A stretch of 64,000 bases of DNA. Source: Streptomyces sp. KL109B. Its GTDB lineage: Bacteria; Actinomycetota; Actinomycetes; Streptomycetales; Streptomycetaceae. Shown here one piece after another: positions 1-8,777 of the stretch. The notes under the pieces are model-generated. The model did not search any database and was not told the DNA's origin. It saw nothing but the letters and a program-made list of their open reading frames with translations. Each line of letters starts with the position of its first letter. Position 1 is the stretch's first letter. The translations under genes were made by a program, and so were the position numbers. The stretch is taken from positions 744,001-808,000 of the forward strand of contig NZ_JASERL010000001.1 of the NCBI RefSeq assembly GCF_030766935.1, in the 5' to 3' direction.

Positions 1-458
1 GGCAGGCCGTGCTCCTCGGCGAACGCCACGACCTCGTCGGCGCCCTCCACCGGGTCCGGGGTGCCCGCGACCAGCGGGGCGCCCGCGCGCTGCGCGATGT
101 GCCGCGCGGCGACCTTGTCGCCGAGGTCACGGATGGCGTGCGGCGGCGGACCGATCCAGATCAGGTTCGCGTCGAGGACGGCCTGGGCGAACTCGGCGTT
201 CTCCGACAGGAATCCGTACCCGGGGTGGATCGCGTCCGCGCCGGAGTCCTTGGCGGCCTGCAGCACCTTGGCGATGTCCAGGTAGCTGCTCGCCGGGGTG
301 TCGCCGCCAAGGGCGAAGGCCTCGTCGGCCGCACGGACGTGCAGGGCGTCCCGGTCCGGCTCGGCGTAGACGGCAACGCTCGCGATCCCCGCGTCCCGGC
401 ACGCCCGGGCCACGCGGACAGCGATTTCGCCACGGTTGGCGATGAGCACCTTGCGCAC
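1..458 (-). CDS. accA2: Acetyl/propionyl-CoA carboxylase alpha subunit (biotin carboxylase), N-terminal part
   Basis: The minus strand encodes the first 152 residues of a biotin carboxylase; the rest lies beyond the left edge. It begins [19 protein letters not shown], the typical start of the family, and has the conserved [10 protein letters not shown] motif at residues 78-88. The start is GTG at 458, preceded by a strong AAGGAGG ribosome site. In actinobacteria this subunit carries the biotin carboxylase and biotin carrier domains. It carboxylates biotin with ATP and bicarbonate and passes the carboxyl group to a beta subunit such as the one at 2446-4050. The carrier domain and biotinylated lysine are outside the window. 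The symbol rests on gene order relative to S. coelicolor, recalled and not aligned. Confidence 0.92.
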   Translation of the reverse strand, partial: MRKVLIANRGEIAVRVARACRDAGIASVAVYAEPDRDALHVRAADEAFALGGDTPASSYLDIAKVLQAAKDSGADAIHPGYGFLSENAEFAQAVLDANLIWIGPPPHAIRDLGDKVAARHIAQRAGAPLVAGTPDPVEGADEVVAFAEEHGL

Positions 459-893
459 GATGGCTCCCTCCTTGCTGTGTCTTCCCGGGGGCATCCCCCG
501 GACCCCCGGCCGTGCTCGCCCGAGCCGGGGCGGTCGGCGGGTCACCGTGAAGCTTGACTCACTGAAACAAGCTGAGTTTAGGGACTGCCGACACGGCGCC
601 ACGACCCGTCCCCAAGGGTGAGCTTGCCCACACGGAGTGTCACTCGGGGCTCGCTCGACCCGTGAAATCCCTTGTCGCGCCTGGATATGCGCGATCCCTC
701 ACGGCCACCCTAGCCCGGCCCTGTGGCCAAGGTCTCTGTGAGACCGTGCTGCGCCCCATCGGCATTCTTTGTGGAGTCCCTACGAATGGCCCAACGATTC
801 TTTGCCTTCCGCAGAACCCTTGTCCGGAGGTTTACCCGTTAGTAGCGTTCGGGATGTCTTGGCCGTACTAGCGGTAACAGTCAGCGGAAGTGG
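459..893. other. Divergent intergenic region, 435 bp
   Basis: This non-coding stretch separates the carboxylase start (leftward) from the membrane protein at 894 (rightward), so it must hold both promoters. An inverted repeat AGCTTG (551-556) / CAAGCT (568-573) surrounds a TTGACT sequence that could be a -35 element. I saw no convincing ORF, RNA gene or riboswitch; the short open frames lack ribosome sites and have atypical composition. Confidence 0.5.
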
Positions 894-1373
894 GTGGGAC
901 CGGTGGCACGGAGGCCGGTGGCGTGGGTGGCCGCGATCGTGTTGATCGTGGAGGCGTTCGGGATCGTTCTCCTGAACTGGTTCCTCGGCCTGGTGGTCGA
1001 CAACCAGGACATGTCCCTCGCGGGGCTCGACCCGCGGGCGATGTCGACGGGCGCGTGGATAGCGGGCGGCCTGTTCGGGCTCTATCTGGTGCTGTGCGGG
1101 ATCGTGCTCGCGCGCACCGCGATCACTGACCGGGCGCCCGGCGGATTCGGGCGGATCCTGCTGATCAGCGCGGCCGTCGTGCACGGACTGCTGGGCGCGT
1201 TCTCGATCAGCCTGGTGGGCTGGTTCAGCTTCGTACTGCTGATGGTCGTGCTCGCCCTGCTGGTGCTGACGCTGGTGGCGTACGACCGGCAGGGACACGA
1301 GCACGGGAACGAACAGGGGAACCAGCAGGGGGAGCAGGGCCCGGCTACTCCGCCGGCGCCCACAACTCCGTGA
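894..1373 (+). CDS. Small integral membrane protein, about four TM helices
   Basis: Unrecognised 159-aa hydrophobic protein. Helices lie at about residues 8-32 ([20 protein letters not shown]), 50-70, 80-98 and 100-122, followed by a polar tail of repeated Gln, Glu, Gly and His residues ([16 protein letters not shown]). The start is either GTG 894, just 3 bases after GGAAG, or GTG 903, which has better spacing. Its last 29 bases overlap the end of the convergent maf gene. It sits beside the carboxylase and Maf genes, but nothing in the sequence gives a function. Confidence 0.75.
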   Translation: MGPVARRPVAWVAAIVLIVEAFGIVLLNWFLGLVVDNQDMSLAGLDPRAMSTGAWIAGGLFGLYLVLCGIVLARTAITDRAPGGFGRILLISAAVVHGLLGAFSISLVGWFSFVLLMVVLALLVLTLVAYDRQGHEHGNEQGNQQGEQGPATPPAPTTP

Positions 1374-1956
1374 TGCCGACGCCCAGTTCGGCGAGGAGGC
1401 GGCGGACCAGCGGCAGCGAGAGGCCGATCACGTTGCCGTGGTCGCCGTCGATGCCGTCGATGAACGGGGCGGAGCGGCCGTCCAGGGTGAACGCGCCCGC
1501 CACGTAGAGGGGTTCGCCCGTCGCCACGTACGCGGCGATCTCCGCGTCGCTCGGCTCGCCGAAGCGGACGACGGTGGAGGCGGTGCCGGAGGAGTACCGG
1601 CCGCTCGCCGTGTCGTACACGCAGTGGCCCGTCTGGAGCGTTCCGGCCCGGCCGCGCATCGACTTCCAGCGGGCCGTGGCCTCCTCGGCGTCGGCGGGCT
1701 TGCCGAGCGCCTCGCCGTCGAGGTCGAGCACGGAGTCGCAGCCGATGACGACGGCGCCGCCGGCCTCCGGCCGCGCCGCGACCACGGAGGCCTTGGCCTC
1801 GGCGAGGGCGAGGGCGAGTTCGGCGGGCGTCGGGGCCGTCACGGCGTCCTCGTCGACCCCGCTGACGATCACCTCGGGGGCGAACCCGGCCTGCCGCAGC
1901 AGACCGAGACGGGCGGGGGACTGGGAGGCCAGGATCAGGCGGCGTGGAGCAGTCAT
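1345..1956 (-). CDS. maf: Maf-like nucleoside triphosphate pyrophosphatase
   Basis: A Maf/YhdE family protein of 203 aa. Family members hydrolyse non-canonical or modified nucleoside triphosphates (dTTP, UTP, CTP or methylated forms) to monophosphates and have been linked to septum arrest. The signature [18 protein letters not shown] is at the N terminus, followed by the acidic [18 protein letters not shown] segment that holds the catalytic Asp, then a TGHCVYD stretch. ATG at 1956 is chosen because family members start MTAPRR-; a GTG at 1974 would add six residues. It lies downstream of the small membrane gene at 1982-2119, on the same strand and 25 bases away. Confidence 0.93.
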   Translation of the reverse strand: MTAPRRLILASQSPARLGLLRQAGFAPEVIVSGVDEDAVTAPTPAELALALAEAKASVVAARPEAGGAVVIGCDSVLDLDGEALGKPADAEEATARWKSMRGRAGTLQTGHCVYDTASGRYSSGTASTVVRFGEPSDAEIAAYVATGEPLYVAGAFTLDGRSAPFIDGIDGDHGNVIGLSLPLVRRLLAELGVGITELWAPAE

Positions 1957-1981
1957 GCGCCTCAGGTTATCCACGGCGGCG

Positions 1982-2119
1982 CTACCCGAACCCCAGCATC
2001 AGGAACAGGGCGACCATGGCCAGAGCCACGACGAAACCCGCGCGCCGCAGCATCGCCTGCGTTTCGCGGAGCTCCTCTGGGGGCTCGTCATCGGGGTCGG
2101 ACCACAGCACATACAGCAT
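1982..2119 (-). CDS. mmpB: 45-aa single-pass membrane protein, probable MmpB
   Basis: A very short gene of 45 aa. It has an acidic N terminus ([19 protein letters not shown]), then QAMLRRAG, then one hydrophobic helix of about 20 residues ending LFLMLGFG. Its position between maf and the carboxylase epsilon gene matches the Streptomyces gene called morphogenic membrane protein MmpB; I rely on memory for that name. The predicted topology is cytoplasmic N terminus with a C-terminal anchor. A perfect 32-bp palindrome lies 18 bases upstream of the start and probably separates it from the carboxylase operon or controls it. Confidence 0.7.
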   Translation of the reverse strand: MLYVLWSDPDDEPPEELRETQAMLRRAGFVVALAMVALFLMLGFG

Positions 2120-2137
2120 GGTGGTGCCCGCGCGAGC

Positions 2138-2169
2138 GGGGCGCCTGAGTACGCGTACTCAGGCGCCCC
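2138..2169. promoter_or_regulatory. Perfect 32-bp palindrome between epsilon subunit gene and mmpB
   Basis: The left arm GGGGCGCCTGAGTACG is followed directly by its exact reverse complement, centred between 2153 and 2154. It can form a long hairpin in RNA from either strand or act as a symmetric protein site. There is no T-run after it, so it is either a factor-dependent terminator of the carboxylase operon or an operator for mmpB. Confidence 0.6.
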
Positions 2170-2218
2170 GGTACGTAGGGACTAATTCACGCGGGCCGGT
2201 ACTCGGGCCCGTACGTGG

Positions 2219-2434
2219 TCACGACGGCCAGTACGTACGCGACCAGCTCGACGCCCCAGGCGCCGGCAGCCGGTGCCTGGCGATGCGGGAGGGGTCGGAC
2301 CACGCGCCCGCCGCGTCCCGGTCCGCCGCTTCGGCCGGGGCGTCCGGGACCGCCGCGGCGCGGGCCTGCACCACCGCGAGCGCGGCGGCCAGCTCCTCGG
2401 GGGTCGGATTGCCCCGTACGACCTTGATCATCAC
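2219..2434 (-). CDS. pccE: Acyl-CoA carboxylase epsilon subunit
   Basis: A 71-aa protein of the AccE/PccE family, the small actinobacterial subunit that stabilises the alpha-beta carboxylase complex. The core MIKVVRGNPTPEELAAALAV is the family signature; the middle is Ala-rich and the end, SSWSRTYWPS, contains the usual Trp residues. GTG 2434 (or the adjacent ATG 2431) follows an AAGGAG site. It begins 11 bases after the beta-subunit stop, so the two are co-transcribed. Confidence 0.92.
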   Translation of the reverse strand: MMIKVVRGNPTPEELAAALAVVQARAAAVPDAPAEAADRDAAGAWSDPSRIARHRLPAPGASSWSRTYWPS

Positions 2435-2445
2435 AGCGGCGCTCC

Positions 2446-4050
2446 TTACAGCGGGATGTTGCCGTGCTTCTTCGGGGGCAGGGATTCCCGCTTCGTACGC
2501 AGCTGACGCAGGCCGCGCACCACGTGCGAGCGGGTGTCGGAGGGCATGACCACGGCGTCGATGTAGCCGCGCTCGGCCGCCGTGTAGGGGTTGAGGAGGG
2601 TGTCCTCGTAGTCCTGGATGAGCTGGGCGCGGGTCTCCTCGACGTTCCCGTCGGCCTCGGCCGCCGCGATCGTCTTGCGGTGCAGGATGTTGACCGCGCC
2701 CTGCGCGCCCATGACGGCGATCTGCGCGGTGGGCCAGGCCAGGTTGAGGTCGGCGCCCAGGTGCTTGGAGCCCATGACGTCGTACGCGCCGCCGAAGGCC
2801 TTGCGCGTGATGATCGTGATGAGCGGCACGGTGGCCTCGGCGTACGCGAAGATCAGCTTGGCGCCGCGCCGGATGATGCCCTCGTGCTCCTGCTCGACGC
2901 CCGGCAGGAAGCCCGGCACGTCGACGAAGGTCAGCACCGGCACATTGAAGGCGTCACACGTCCGAACGAACCGCGCGGCCTTTTCGCTCGCGTGGATGTC
3001 GAGGCAACCGGCGAACTGCATCGGCTGGTTGGCGACGATGCCGACCGGGCGGCCCTCGACGCGGCCGAAGCCGGTGATGATGTTCGGCGCGAACAGCGAC
3101 TGCGTCTCGAAGAAGTCGGCGTCGTCCAGGACGTGCTCGATCGCCGTGCGCATGTCGTACGGCTGGTTCGCGCTGTCCGGGATGAGGGTGTCGAGCTCGC
3201 GGTCCTCGTCGGTGAGTTCGAGGTCGGCCTCCTCGGGGAAGGCGGGCGGCTCGCTCAGATTGTTCGACGGGAGGTAGGACAGCAGCGACTTGATGTACTC
3301 GATCGCGTCCTTCTCGTCACCCGCCATGTGGTGCGCGACACCGGAACGGCTGTTGTGCGCGCGGGCGCCGCCCAGCTCCTCGAAGCCGACGTCCTCACCG
3401 GTGACCGTCTTGATGACGTCGGGCCCGGTGATGAACATGTGGCTGGTCTGGTCGACCATGACCGTGAAGTCGGTGATGGCGGGGGAGTAGACGGCGCCGC
3501 CCGCGCACGGGCCGACCACGAGCGAGATCTGCGGGATGACACCTGACGCGTGCGTGTTGCGGCGGAAGATCTCGCCGTACATGCCGAGGGCCATGACGCC
3601 CTCCTGGATGCGGGCGCCGCCGGAGTCGTTGATGCCGATGACCGGGCAGCCGGTCTTCAGCGCGAAGTCCATCACCTTCATGATCTTCTGCCCGAAGACC
3701 TCGCCGAGGGCCCCGCCGAAGACCGTGAAGTCCTGCGAGAACACGGCCACGGGGCGGCCGTCCACGGTCCCGTATCCGGTCACGACACCGTCGCCGTACG
3801 GCTTGTTGGCATCGAGGCCGAAGTCCGTGGAGCGGTGCCGGGCGAACTCGTCCAGCTCCACGAAGGAGTCCTCGTCGAGCAGCAGCTCGATCCGCTCACG
3901 TGCGGTCAACTTGCCTTTGGCGTGCTGCTTTTCGACCGCGCGGGCGGACCCGGCGTGGGTCGCCTCGTCGATCCGGCGCCGCAGATCCTCGATCTTGCCT
4001 GCGGTGGTGTGGATGTCGATCTGCGCTGTCGGCTGTTCCAACTCGGACAT
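2446..4050 (-). CDS. pccB: Propionyl-CoA carboxylase beta subunit (carboxyltransferase)
   Basis: A 534-aa carboxyltransferase that moves the carboxyl group from biotin to an acyl-CoA. Two crotonase-fold halves are visible, with oxyanion-type glycine motifs at [11 protein letters not shown] (about 141-151) and [15 protein letters not shown] (about 416-430). Asp424 lies at the position that separates propionyl-CoA enzymes (Asp) from acetyl-CoA enzymes (Ile) in S. coelicolor, where it is numbered 422. A propionyl-CoA preference, giving methylmalonyl-CoA, is therefore inferred. The length matches the family. The gene leads an operon with the epsilon subunit and faces away from birA. Confidence 0.96.
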   Translation of the reverse strand: MSELEQPTAQIDIHTTAGKIEDLRRRIDEATHAGSARAVEKQHAKGKLTARERIELLLDEDSFVELDEFARHRSTDFGLDANKPYGDGVVTGYGTVDGRPVAVFSQDFTVFGGALGEVFGQKIMKVMDFALKTGCPVIGINDSGGARIQEGVMALGMYGEIFRRNTHASGVIPQISLVVGPCAGGAVYSPAITDFTVMVDQTSHMFITGPDVIKTVTGEDVGFEELGGARAHNSRSGVAHHMAGDEKDAIEYIKSLLSYLPSNNLSEPPAFPEEADLELTDEDRELDTLIPDSANQPYDMRTAIEHVLDDADFFETQSLFAPNIITGFGRVEGRPVGIVANQPMQFAGCLDIHASEKAARFVRTCDAFNVPVLTFVDVPGFLPGVEQEHEGIIRRGAKLIFAYAEATVPLITIITRKAFGGAYDVMGSKHLGADLNLAWPTAQIAVMGAQGAVNILHRKTIAAAEADGNVEETRAQLIQDYEDTLLNPYTAAERGYIDAVVMPSDTRSHVVRGLRQLRTKRESLPPKKHGNIPL

Positions 4051-4209
4051 CGGGATGCGGCTCCCTGCCTGCTTCGACGCTGCTCACGGGGGACGGTTCG
4101 GGGGTGGGTGGGGGATGGTTCAAAAGGGGGAGTGGGGCTACTGATTCGTAGCGTAGTGGCCTGAATACCGTTCAGCAGTGCGGTCTTTGCCACACCTAGG
4201 CTGGGTTGC

Positions 4210-5082
4210 ATGACGCCGCGAGATGGTTCAGACGTGCCCGCAAACCCCTGGTCCGACCTGGAGCGACCCCCGCTGTCCGAGGCCGGGCTGAGGAGGTCTC
4301 TCGTACGGGAAGGGGGACTGTGGTCGTCCGTGGAGGTGGTGCCCCGTACGGGGTCCACGAACACGGATCTGGTGGAGCGGGCCTCGGCGGGGCCCGTGCC
4401 GGAGGGCACCGTGCGCGTCGCCGAGGAGCAGAGCGCGGCGCGCGGGCGGCTCGACCGGAGCTGGTCGGCTCCGCCGCGGTCCGGGCTGTTCTTCTCGGTG
4501 CTGCTCAAGCCCGGGGAGCACGAGGTGCCGGTGGCGCGGTGGGGGTGGCTGCCGCTGCTCACGGGGGTGGCGGTGGCGACGGCGCTGTCCTCGGCGGCCG
4601 GGGTCGACACGGGGCTGAAGTGGCCGAACGACGTGCTGCTCACGGTCGACGGTGAGGAGCGCAAGGCCGGCGGCATCCTGCTGGAGCGGGCCGGGGCGGA
4701 CGGGGTCGTGATCGGGGTCGGGCTCAATGTGTCGCTGCGGGCGGAGGAGTTGCCGGTGCCCACGGCGGGGTCGCTGGCGCTGGCCGGGGCGAAGGTCTCC
4801 GACCGGGAGCCGGTGTTGCGGGCGGTGCTGCGGTCGCTGGAGCGGTGGTACGTGGAGTGGTGTGCGGCCGAGGGGGATCCGGGGTTGTCCGGGGTGCAGG
4901 AGACGTATGCGGCGGGGTGCGTGACGCTCGGGCGTCAGGTGCGGGCGATGTTGCCGGGGGACCGGGATCTGGTGGGGGAGGCGGTGGCCGTGGACGGGGA
5001 CGGGCGGCTGGTGATCGCGACGGAGGCCGGGGGCCGGGAGCCGGTCGGGGCGGGCGACATCGTCCACTTGCGGCCGGCGTAG
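4210..5082 (+). CDS. birA: Biotin–[acetyl-CoA-carboxylase] ligase
   Basis: A 290-aa biotin protein ligase. It activates biotin with ATP and attaches it to the carrier lysine of carboxylases, here most likely the alpha subunit at the left edge. Motifs: GSTN (48-51), ARGRLDR biotinyl-adenylate loop (77-83), KWPND (137-141) and KAGGI (152-156), then the C-terminal SH3-like domain. There is no N-terminal helix-turn-helix, so it is the monofunctional type and not a repressor. It is transcribed divergently from pccB, with about 160 bases between the starts. Confidence 0.96.
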   Translation: MTPRDGSDVPANPWSDLERPPLSEAGLRRSLVREGGLWSSVEVVPRTGSTNTDLVERASAGPVPEGTVRVAEEQSAARGRLDRSWSAPPRSGLFFSVLLKPGEHEVPVARWGWLPLLTGVAVATALSSAAGVDTGLKWPNDVLLTVDGEERKAGGILLERAGADGVVIGVGLNVSLRAEELPVPTAGSLALAGAKVSDREPVLRAVLRSLERWYVEWCAAEGDPGLSGVQETYAAGCVTLGRQVRAMLPGDRDLVGEAVAVDGDGRLVIATEAGGREPVGAGDIVHLRPA

Positions 5083-5116
5083 GGCCCCGGGGGCCGCGTC
5101 TTGCCGTGTTCCGGTC

Positions 5117-5332
5117 GGCCGTGGCTGGGCGCGCAGTTCCCCGCGCCCCTTAAGGACCTTGGGGAGGCGGGGTGTGCCCCGTGTCGTGTTGCGGGCCGGC
5201 GGGGTTGGGCGCGCAGTTCCCCGTGCCCCTGAAAGGCGCACTCCGTGCGCCAACTCAGGGGCGCCCCTGGAGCAGCGGCGGAGCCGCATGCGTAAGGGGC
5301 GCGGGGAACTGCGCGCCCGGCCACGGGTGGCG
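5117..5332. repeat. Three copies of a Streptomyces intergenic repeat (core GCGCAGTTCCCCG)
   Basis: The 398-bp gap between birA and cya (5083-5480) holds three copies of a short GC-rich element. Two are direct, GGCGCGCAGTTCCCC at about 5117-5152 and 5205-5235. One is inverted, GGGGAACTGCGCGCC, at about 5293-5330. The inverted copy can pair with either direct copy to make a long hairpin, plausibly terminating birA. Similar sequences are very common between streptomycete genes. The rest of the gap holds the cya promoter, with nothing else recognisable. Confidence 0.75.
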
Positions 5333-5480
5333 TGCGCTCGCGCAGAGGTCGCTCGCGGCTCCCCAGCGGCGACGGGGCGGACGCCACCCGCAGATGAGCG
5401 GAGTGACGTGGCGCACAGGGGCTGCCGTAGAGTTGAGCGCGGTCGATACCTGACCGCGGCAGATCGGAAGGGCAGCAGGC

Positions 5481-6611
5481 GTGACCGTCGACGACTCGGG
5501 CTCCGGCACGGGCGCCCCCACTGACCCCGACGAACCGGAGGGAGTCGAGCAAGAGGGAGAGAACACCGAGGACCCCCTCGCTCTGCGGCTCGAAGGGCTG
5601 ATCCTCGGGGCCGAGCGCAGATACACCCCGTTCCAGGCGGCGCGCAGCGCGGGCGTCTCCATGGAGTTGGCCTCGCGGTTCTGGCGGGCCATGGGATTCG
5701 CCGACATCGGGCAGGCCAAGGCCCTCACGGAGGCCGATGTCCTCGCGTTGCGGCGGCTCGCCGGGCTCGTAGAGGCCGGGCTGCTGAGCGAGGCCATGGC
5801 CGTGCAGGTCGCCCGGTCCACCGGGCAGACCACCGCGCGCCTCGCCGAGTGGCAGATCGACTCGTTCCTGGAAGGGCTCACCGAGCCCCCGGAACCCGGC
5901 ATGACCCGCACCGAGGTCACGTACCCGCTGATGGAACTGCTCCTGCCGGAGCTGGAGGAGTTCCTTGTGTATGTGTGGCGGCGGCAGCTTGCCGCCGCCA
6001 CCGGACGCGTCGTACAGGCCGGTGACGACGAGGAGATGGTCGACCGGCGGCTCGCCGTCGGGTTCGCCGACCTCGTCGGGTTCACGCGGCTGACCCGACG
6101 TATGGAGGAAGAGGAGCTCGGCGAGCTCGTCGAGGCCTTCGAGACGACCGCCGCGGACCTCGTCGCCGCGCACGGCGGGCGGCTCGTCAAGACGCTCGGC
6201 GACGAGGTCCTGTTCGCCGCCGACGACGCCGGCATCGCGAGCGAGATCGCGCTGCGCCTCATCGAGACGATGAGCAACGACGAGACGATGCCCGAGCTGC
6301 GCGTCGGCATCGCCTTCGGCACGGTCACCACGCGCATGGGCGATGTCTTCGGCTCGACCGTGAACCTCGCGAGCCGCCTCACGTCGATAGCGCCACGGGA
6401 CAACGTCCTGGTGGACGGCGCCTTCGCCCAGGAGCTGATCAGGATCGGGGAGACGCCCACCTCGGAGGCGGAGGCCGCCGCAGAGGCGCAGAAGGCGAAG
6501 GAGGCCGGCGAGGAACCGCCGACGTACCGCTTCGCCCTGCAGCCCATGTGGCAGCGGCCCGTGCGCGGCCTCGGGGTCGTCGAGCCCTGGACGCTGACCC
6601 GGCGCACCTGA
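5481..6611 (+). CDS. cya: Class III adenylate cyclase
   Basis: A 376-aa adenylate cyclase making cAMP, which in streptomycetes affects germination and development. Residues 1-180 form an acidic, helical regulatory part with an HTH-like stretch (about 48-75). The catalytic domain follows: metal Asp197 in FADLVGFT, substrate Lys237 in VKTLGDEVLF, metal Asp241, adenine-specifying Asp288 in GDVFG, and transition-state Asn295 and Arg299 in NLASRL. All key residues for an ATP-specific enzyme are present. There are no membrane segments, so it is soluble. The GTG start at 5481 follows GGAAGG. Confidence 0.95.
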   Translation: MTVDDSGSGTGAPTDPDEPEGVEQEGENTEDPLALRLEGLILGAERRYTPFQAARSAGVSMELASRFWRAMGFADIGQAKALTEADVLALRRLAGLVEAGLLSEAMAVQVARSTGQTTARLAEWQIDSFLEGLTEPPEPGMTRTEVTYPLMELLLPELEEFLVYVWRRQLAAATGRVVQAGDDEEMVDRRLAVGFADLVGFTRLTRRMEEEELGELVEAFETTAADLVAAHGGRLVKTLGDEVLFAADDAGIASEIALRLIETMSNDETMPELRVGIAFGTVTTRMGDVFGSTVNLASRLTSIAPRDNVLVDGAFAQELIRIGETPTSEAEAAAEAQKAKEAGEEPPTYRFALQPMWQRPVRGLGVVEPWTLTRRT

Positions 6612-6615
6612 GATT

Positions 6616-6643
6616 CTTTCCGTTAACCATCGTTAACGGAAAG
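6616..6643 (+). promoter_or_regulatory. Perfect 12-bp-arm hairpin covering the ribosome site of the crotonase gene
   Basis: CTTTCCGTTAAC is followed by a 4-base loop and its exact complement GTTAACGGAAAG. The right arm contains the GGAAAGG sequence that is the only ribosome site for the ATG at 6652. The element is AT-rich compared with its surroundings and begins 5 bases after the cya stop codon. It could be a TetR/FadR-type operator or an RNA hairpin limiting translation. Confidence 0.6.
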
Positions 6644-6651
6644 GGCGTGTC

Positions 6652-7455
6652 ATGGGTGACGAGCGGCGGTTCGGCGAGTTCGTGGCGGTGCGGGCGCATG
6701 AGGAGGGCACCGTCGCCGAGTTGGTGCTCGACCGGCCGAAGGCGATGAACGCCGTGTCGAGCGACATGGCCCGTTCCATCGCCGGTGCGTGCGAGGCGCT
6801 GGCGGGGGACCGGGATGTCCGGGTCGTCGTCCTGACCTCCAGCGCCGAGCGGGCCTTCTGCGTCGGGGCCGATCTCAAGGAACGGAACTCCTTCTCCGAC
6901 GCCGAGCTGCTGCGGCAGCGGCCCGTCACGCGCGCCGCGTACACGGGCGTTCTCGAACTGCCGATGCCGACGATCGCGGCCGTGCACGGCTTCGCGCTCG
7001 GTGGCGGGTTCGAGCTGGCGCTCGCCTGCGATCTGATCGTGGCCGACGATTCGGCCGTGGTGGGCCTTCCCGAGGTGTCGGTCGGCGTGATCCCCGGCGG
7101 CGGCGGTACGCAGCTGCTGCCGCGCCGCGTCGGTGCGGCGCGCGCCGCCGAGCTGGTCTTCACGGCGCGCCGGGTGCGGGCGGCCGAGGCCGGGGAGCTG
7201 GGGCTCGTCGACCAGGTCGTGGCGGCGGGCGCGGACCGGGACGAGGCGCTGGCGCTCGCCGCGCGGATCGCCGTCAACTCGCCGGTCGGGCTGCGCGCGT
7301 CGAAGAAGGCGCTGCGCCTCGGGCACGGGCTCGACCTGCGGGCCGGTCTTGAGGTGGAGGACGCGGCGTGGCGGTCCGTGGCGTTCTCCGGGGACCGGGC
7401 CGAGGGTGTCGCGGCGTTCAACGAGAAGCGGGCGCCGCGCTGGCCCGGCGAGTGA
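6652..7455 (+). CDS. Enoyl-CoA hydratase/isomerase family protein
   Basis: A 267-aa crotonase. Enzymes with two active-site glutamates hydrate trans-2-enoyl-CoA in fatty-acid or amino-acid breakdown. Here both are present: Glu121 in GGGFELAL and Glu141 in LPEVSVG. The oxyanion-hole segments AFCVGADLKE and HGFALGGG are also present. The exact acyl substrate cannot be read from sequence. It lies 40 bases after cya with the hairpin at 6616-6643 in between, so it is either read through from cya or controlled separately. Confidence 0.93.
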   Translation: MGDERRFGEFVAVRAHEEGTVAELVLDRPKAMNAVSSDMARSIAGACEALAGDRDVRVVVLTSSAERAFCVGADLKERNSFSDAELLRQRPVTRAAYTGVLELPMPTIAAVHGFALGGGFELALACDLIVADDSAVVGLPEVSVGVIPGGGGTQLLPRRVGAARAAELVFTARRVRAAEAGELGLVDQVVAAGADRDEALALAARIAVNSPVGLRASKKALRLGHGLDLRAGLEVEDAAWRSVAFSGDRAEGVAAFNEKRAPRWPGE

Positions 7456-7557
7456 GCGGACAGCGCGGATAACAGAGGGTGATTTCTACTCCGGCGTAGA
7501 CCCCGGTTCTACGTACTGAATTCACCAAAATGCCGGAATTCTCCTTACTCTTGAGTG

Positions 7558-8709
7558 ATGGGTGAGGACGTTCGGCTACGCGCCGTGGTGACGCTGGCGC
7601 AGGGCATGGCCGCTGCGCGGACTCCGCGCGACTCCTGGCGGGCGGCCGCGCTCGGCGCCTGTCGGGCGCTGTCCGGGAGCTTCGCCGCGCTGTCCGTGTG
7701 GGAGCGCGAGCGCGGACGGCTGCGCGTGCTGGTCAACGTAGGAGAGCTGGCCGAGGGGGAGGAGGAGTTCCCCGACGGCGAGGCCTATCCGGTGCACCAG
7801 TTCCCGGAGATCACCGAGTTTCTGCACGAGCGGTGGGCCAAGGGCGGCGAGCCGGACGCCTGGGTCGAGACCGCCGATGGGCCCGTCGGGCCGGGCGGCT
7901 ACTGCCATCAGCGGGTCGCCGCGCTACGTCGCCGGGGGCGCGGCGCGTGCGTCGTCGCGCCGATCGTGCTGCACGGGCGGGCCTGGGGCGAGCTGTATGT
8001 GGCGCGGCCGACCGGGGACGAGGTGTTCGGCCGGGCCGACGCCGACTTCGCCACCGTGCTCGCGGCGGTCGTCGCGGCCGGCATCGCGCAGACCGAACGC
8101 CTGGAGGAGGCGCGCAAGCTCGCCTTCACCGACGCCCTGACCGGCCTCGCCAACCGCCGCGCCGTCGACATACGCCTCGACGAGGCCGTGGAACGGCACC
8201 GGGCGGACGGCTCCGTGGTCAGCCTCGTGGTCTGCGACCTCAACGGGCTGAAGCGGGTCAATGACACCTTCGGGCACGCGGCGGGCGACCGGCTCCTCGA
8301 ACGGTTCGGCTCCGTGCTCTCGCTGTGCGGGGCGATGCTGCCGGGGGCCCTCGCCGCGCGGCTCGGCGGCGACGAGTTCTCGCTCGTCGTCGTGGGGCCC
8401 TCGGCCGACGAGGTGGCGCGGGTGGGCGAGGAGATCTGCGCGCGCGCCGCCGACCTTGACCACGGCGACGGGGTGGCCGTCGGCATCGCGTCGACCGGGG
8501 ACCCGATCGGCGAGGTCAGCAGCGCGCGGCGGCTGTTCCGGCTCGCGGACGCCGCGCAGTACAAGGCGAAGGCGCTGCGCGCGGCGAAACCGGTGGTGGC
8601 CGGGCGGGACGGCGGCCTCGACGACCCGGTGGTCCGGCTCGCGGACTCCCCGCCGCCCGTGTCGGGGGACGGGGAGCGGCGGCGGATCAGGGGCCTCGAA
8701 CATGAGTGA
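7558..8709 (+). CDS. cdgE: GAF-like/GGDEF diguanylate cyclase, probable CdgE
   Basis: A 383-aa cytoplasmic protein. The N-terminal 185 residues look like a GAF sensor domain, ending in a coiled linker (TERLEEARKLAF). The GGDEF domain begins DALTGLANRR and has an intact RLGGDEFSL active site at about residues 268-276, so c-di-GMP synthesis is expected. The RxxD inhibitory site normally just upstream is absent (the sequence there is LPGA), so product inhibition by that route is unlikely. In Streptomyces c-di-GMP acts through BldD on development. Start: ATG 7558 or the in-frame GTG at 7555; the ribosome site is weak. The name follows gene order after cya, from memory. Confidence 0.9.
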   Translation: MGEDVRLRAVVTLAQGMAAARTPRDSWRAAALGACRALSGSFAALSVWERERGRLRVLVNVGELAEGEEEFPDGEAYPVHQFPEITEFLHERWAKGGEPDAWVETADGPVGPGGYCHQRVAALRRRGRGACVVAPIVLHGRAWGELYVARPTGDEVFGRADADFATVLAAVVAAGIAQTERLEEARKLAFTDALTGLANRRAVDIRLDEAVERHRADGSVVSLVVCDLNGLKRVNDTFGHAAGDRLLERFGSVLSLCGAMLPGALAARLGGDEFSLVVVGPSADEVARVGEEICARAADLDHGDGVAVGIASTGDPIGEVSSARRLFRLADAAQYKAKALRAAKPVVAGRDGGLDDPVVRLADSPPPVSGDGERRRIRGLEHE

Positions 8710-8777
8710 ACACGCGTAAGGGGCCAACCCCGAACCCGGTCGTGACATCTTGAGATTCACTGCGTACGCTCCTGAAT

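Noticed and set aside
662..871. Open frame of 69 codons in the accA2 upstream region
   Set aside because: No ribosome site, atypical amino-acid mix and GC pattern; it lies in the divergent promoter region.
4935..6173. Long open frame on the minus strand opposite birA and cya
   Set aside because: Arg/Pro/Gly-rich shadow of the real genes on the other strand, as expected in high-GC DNA.
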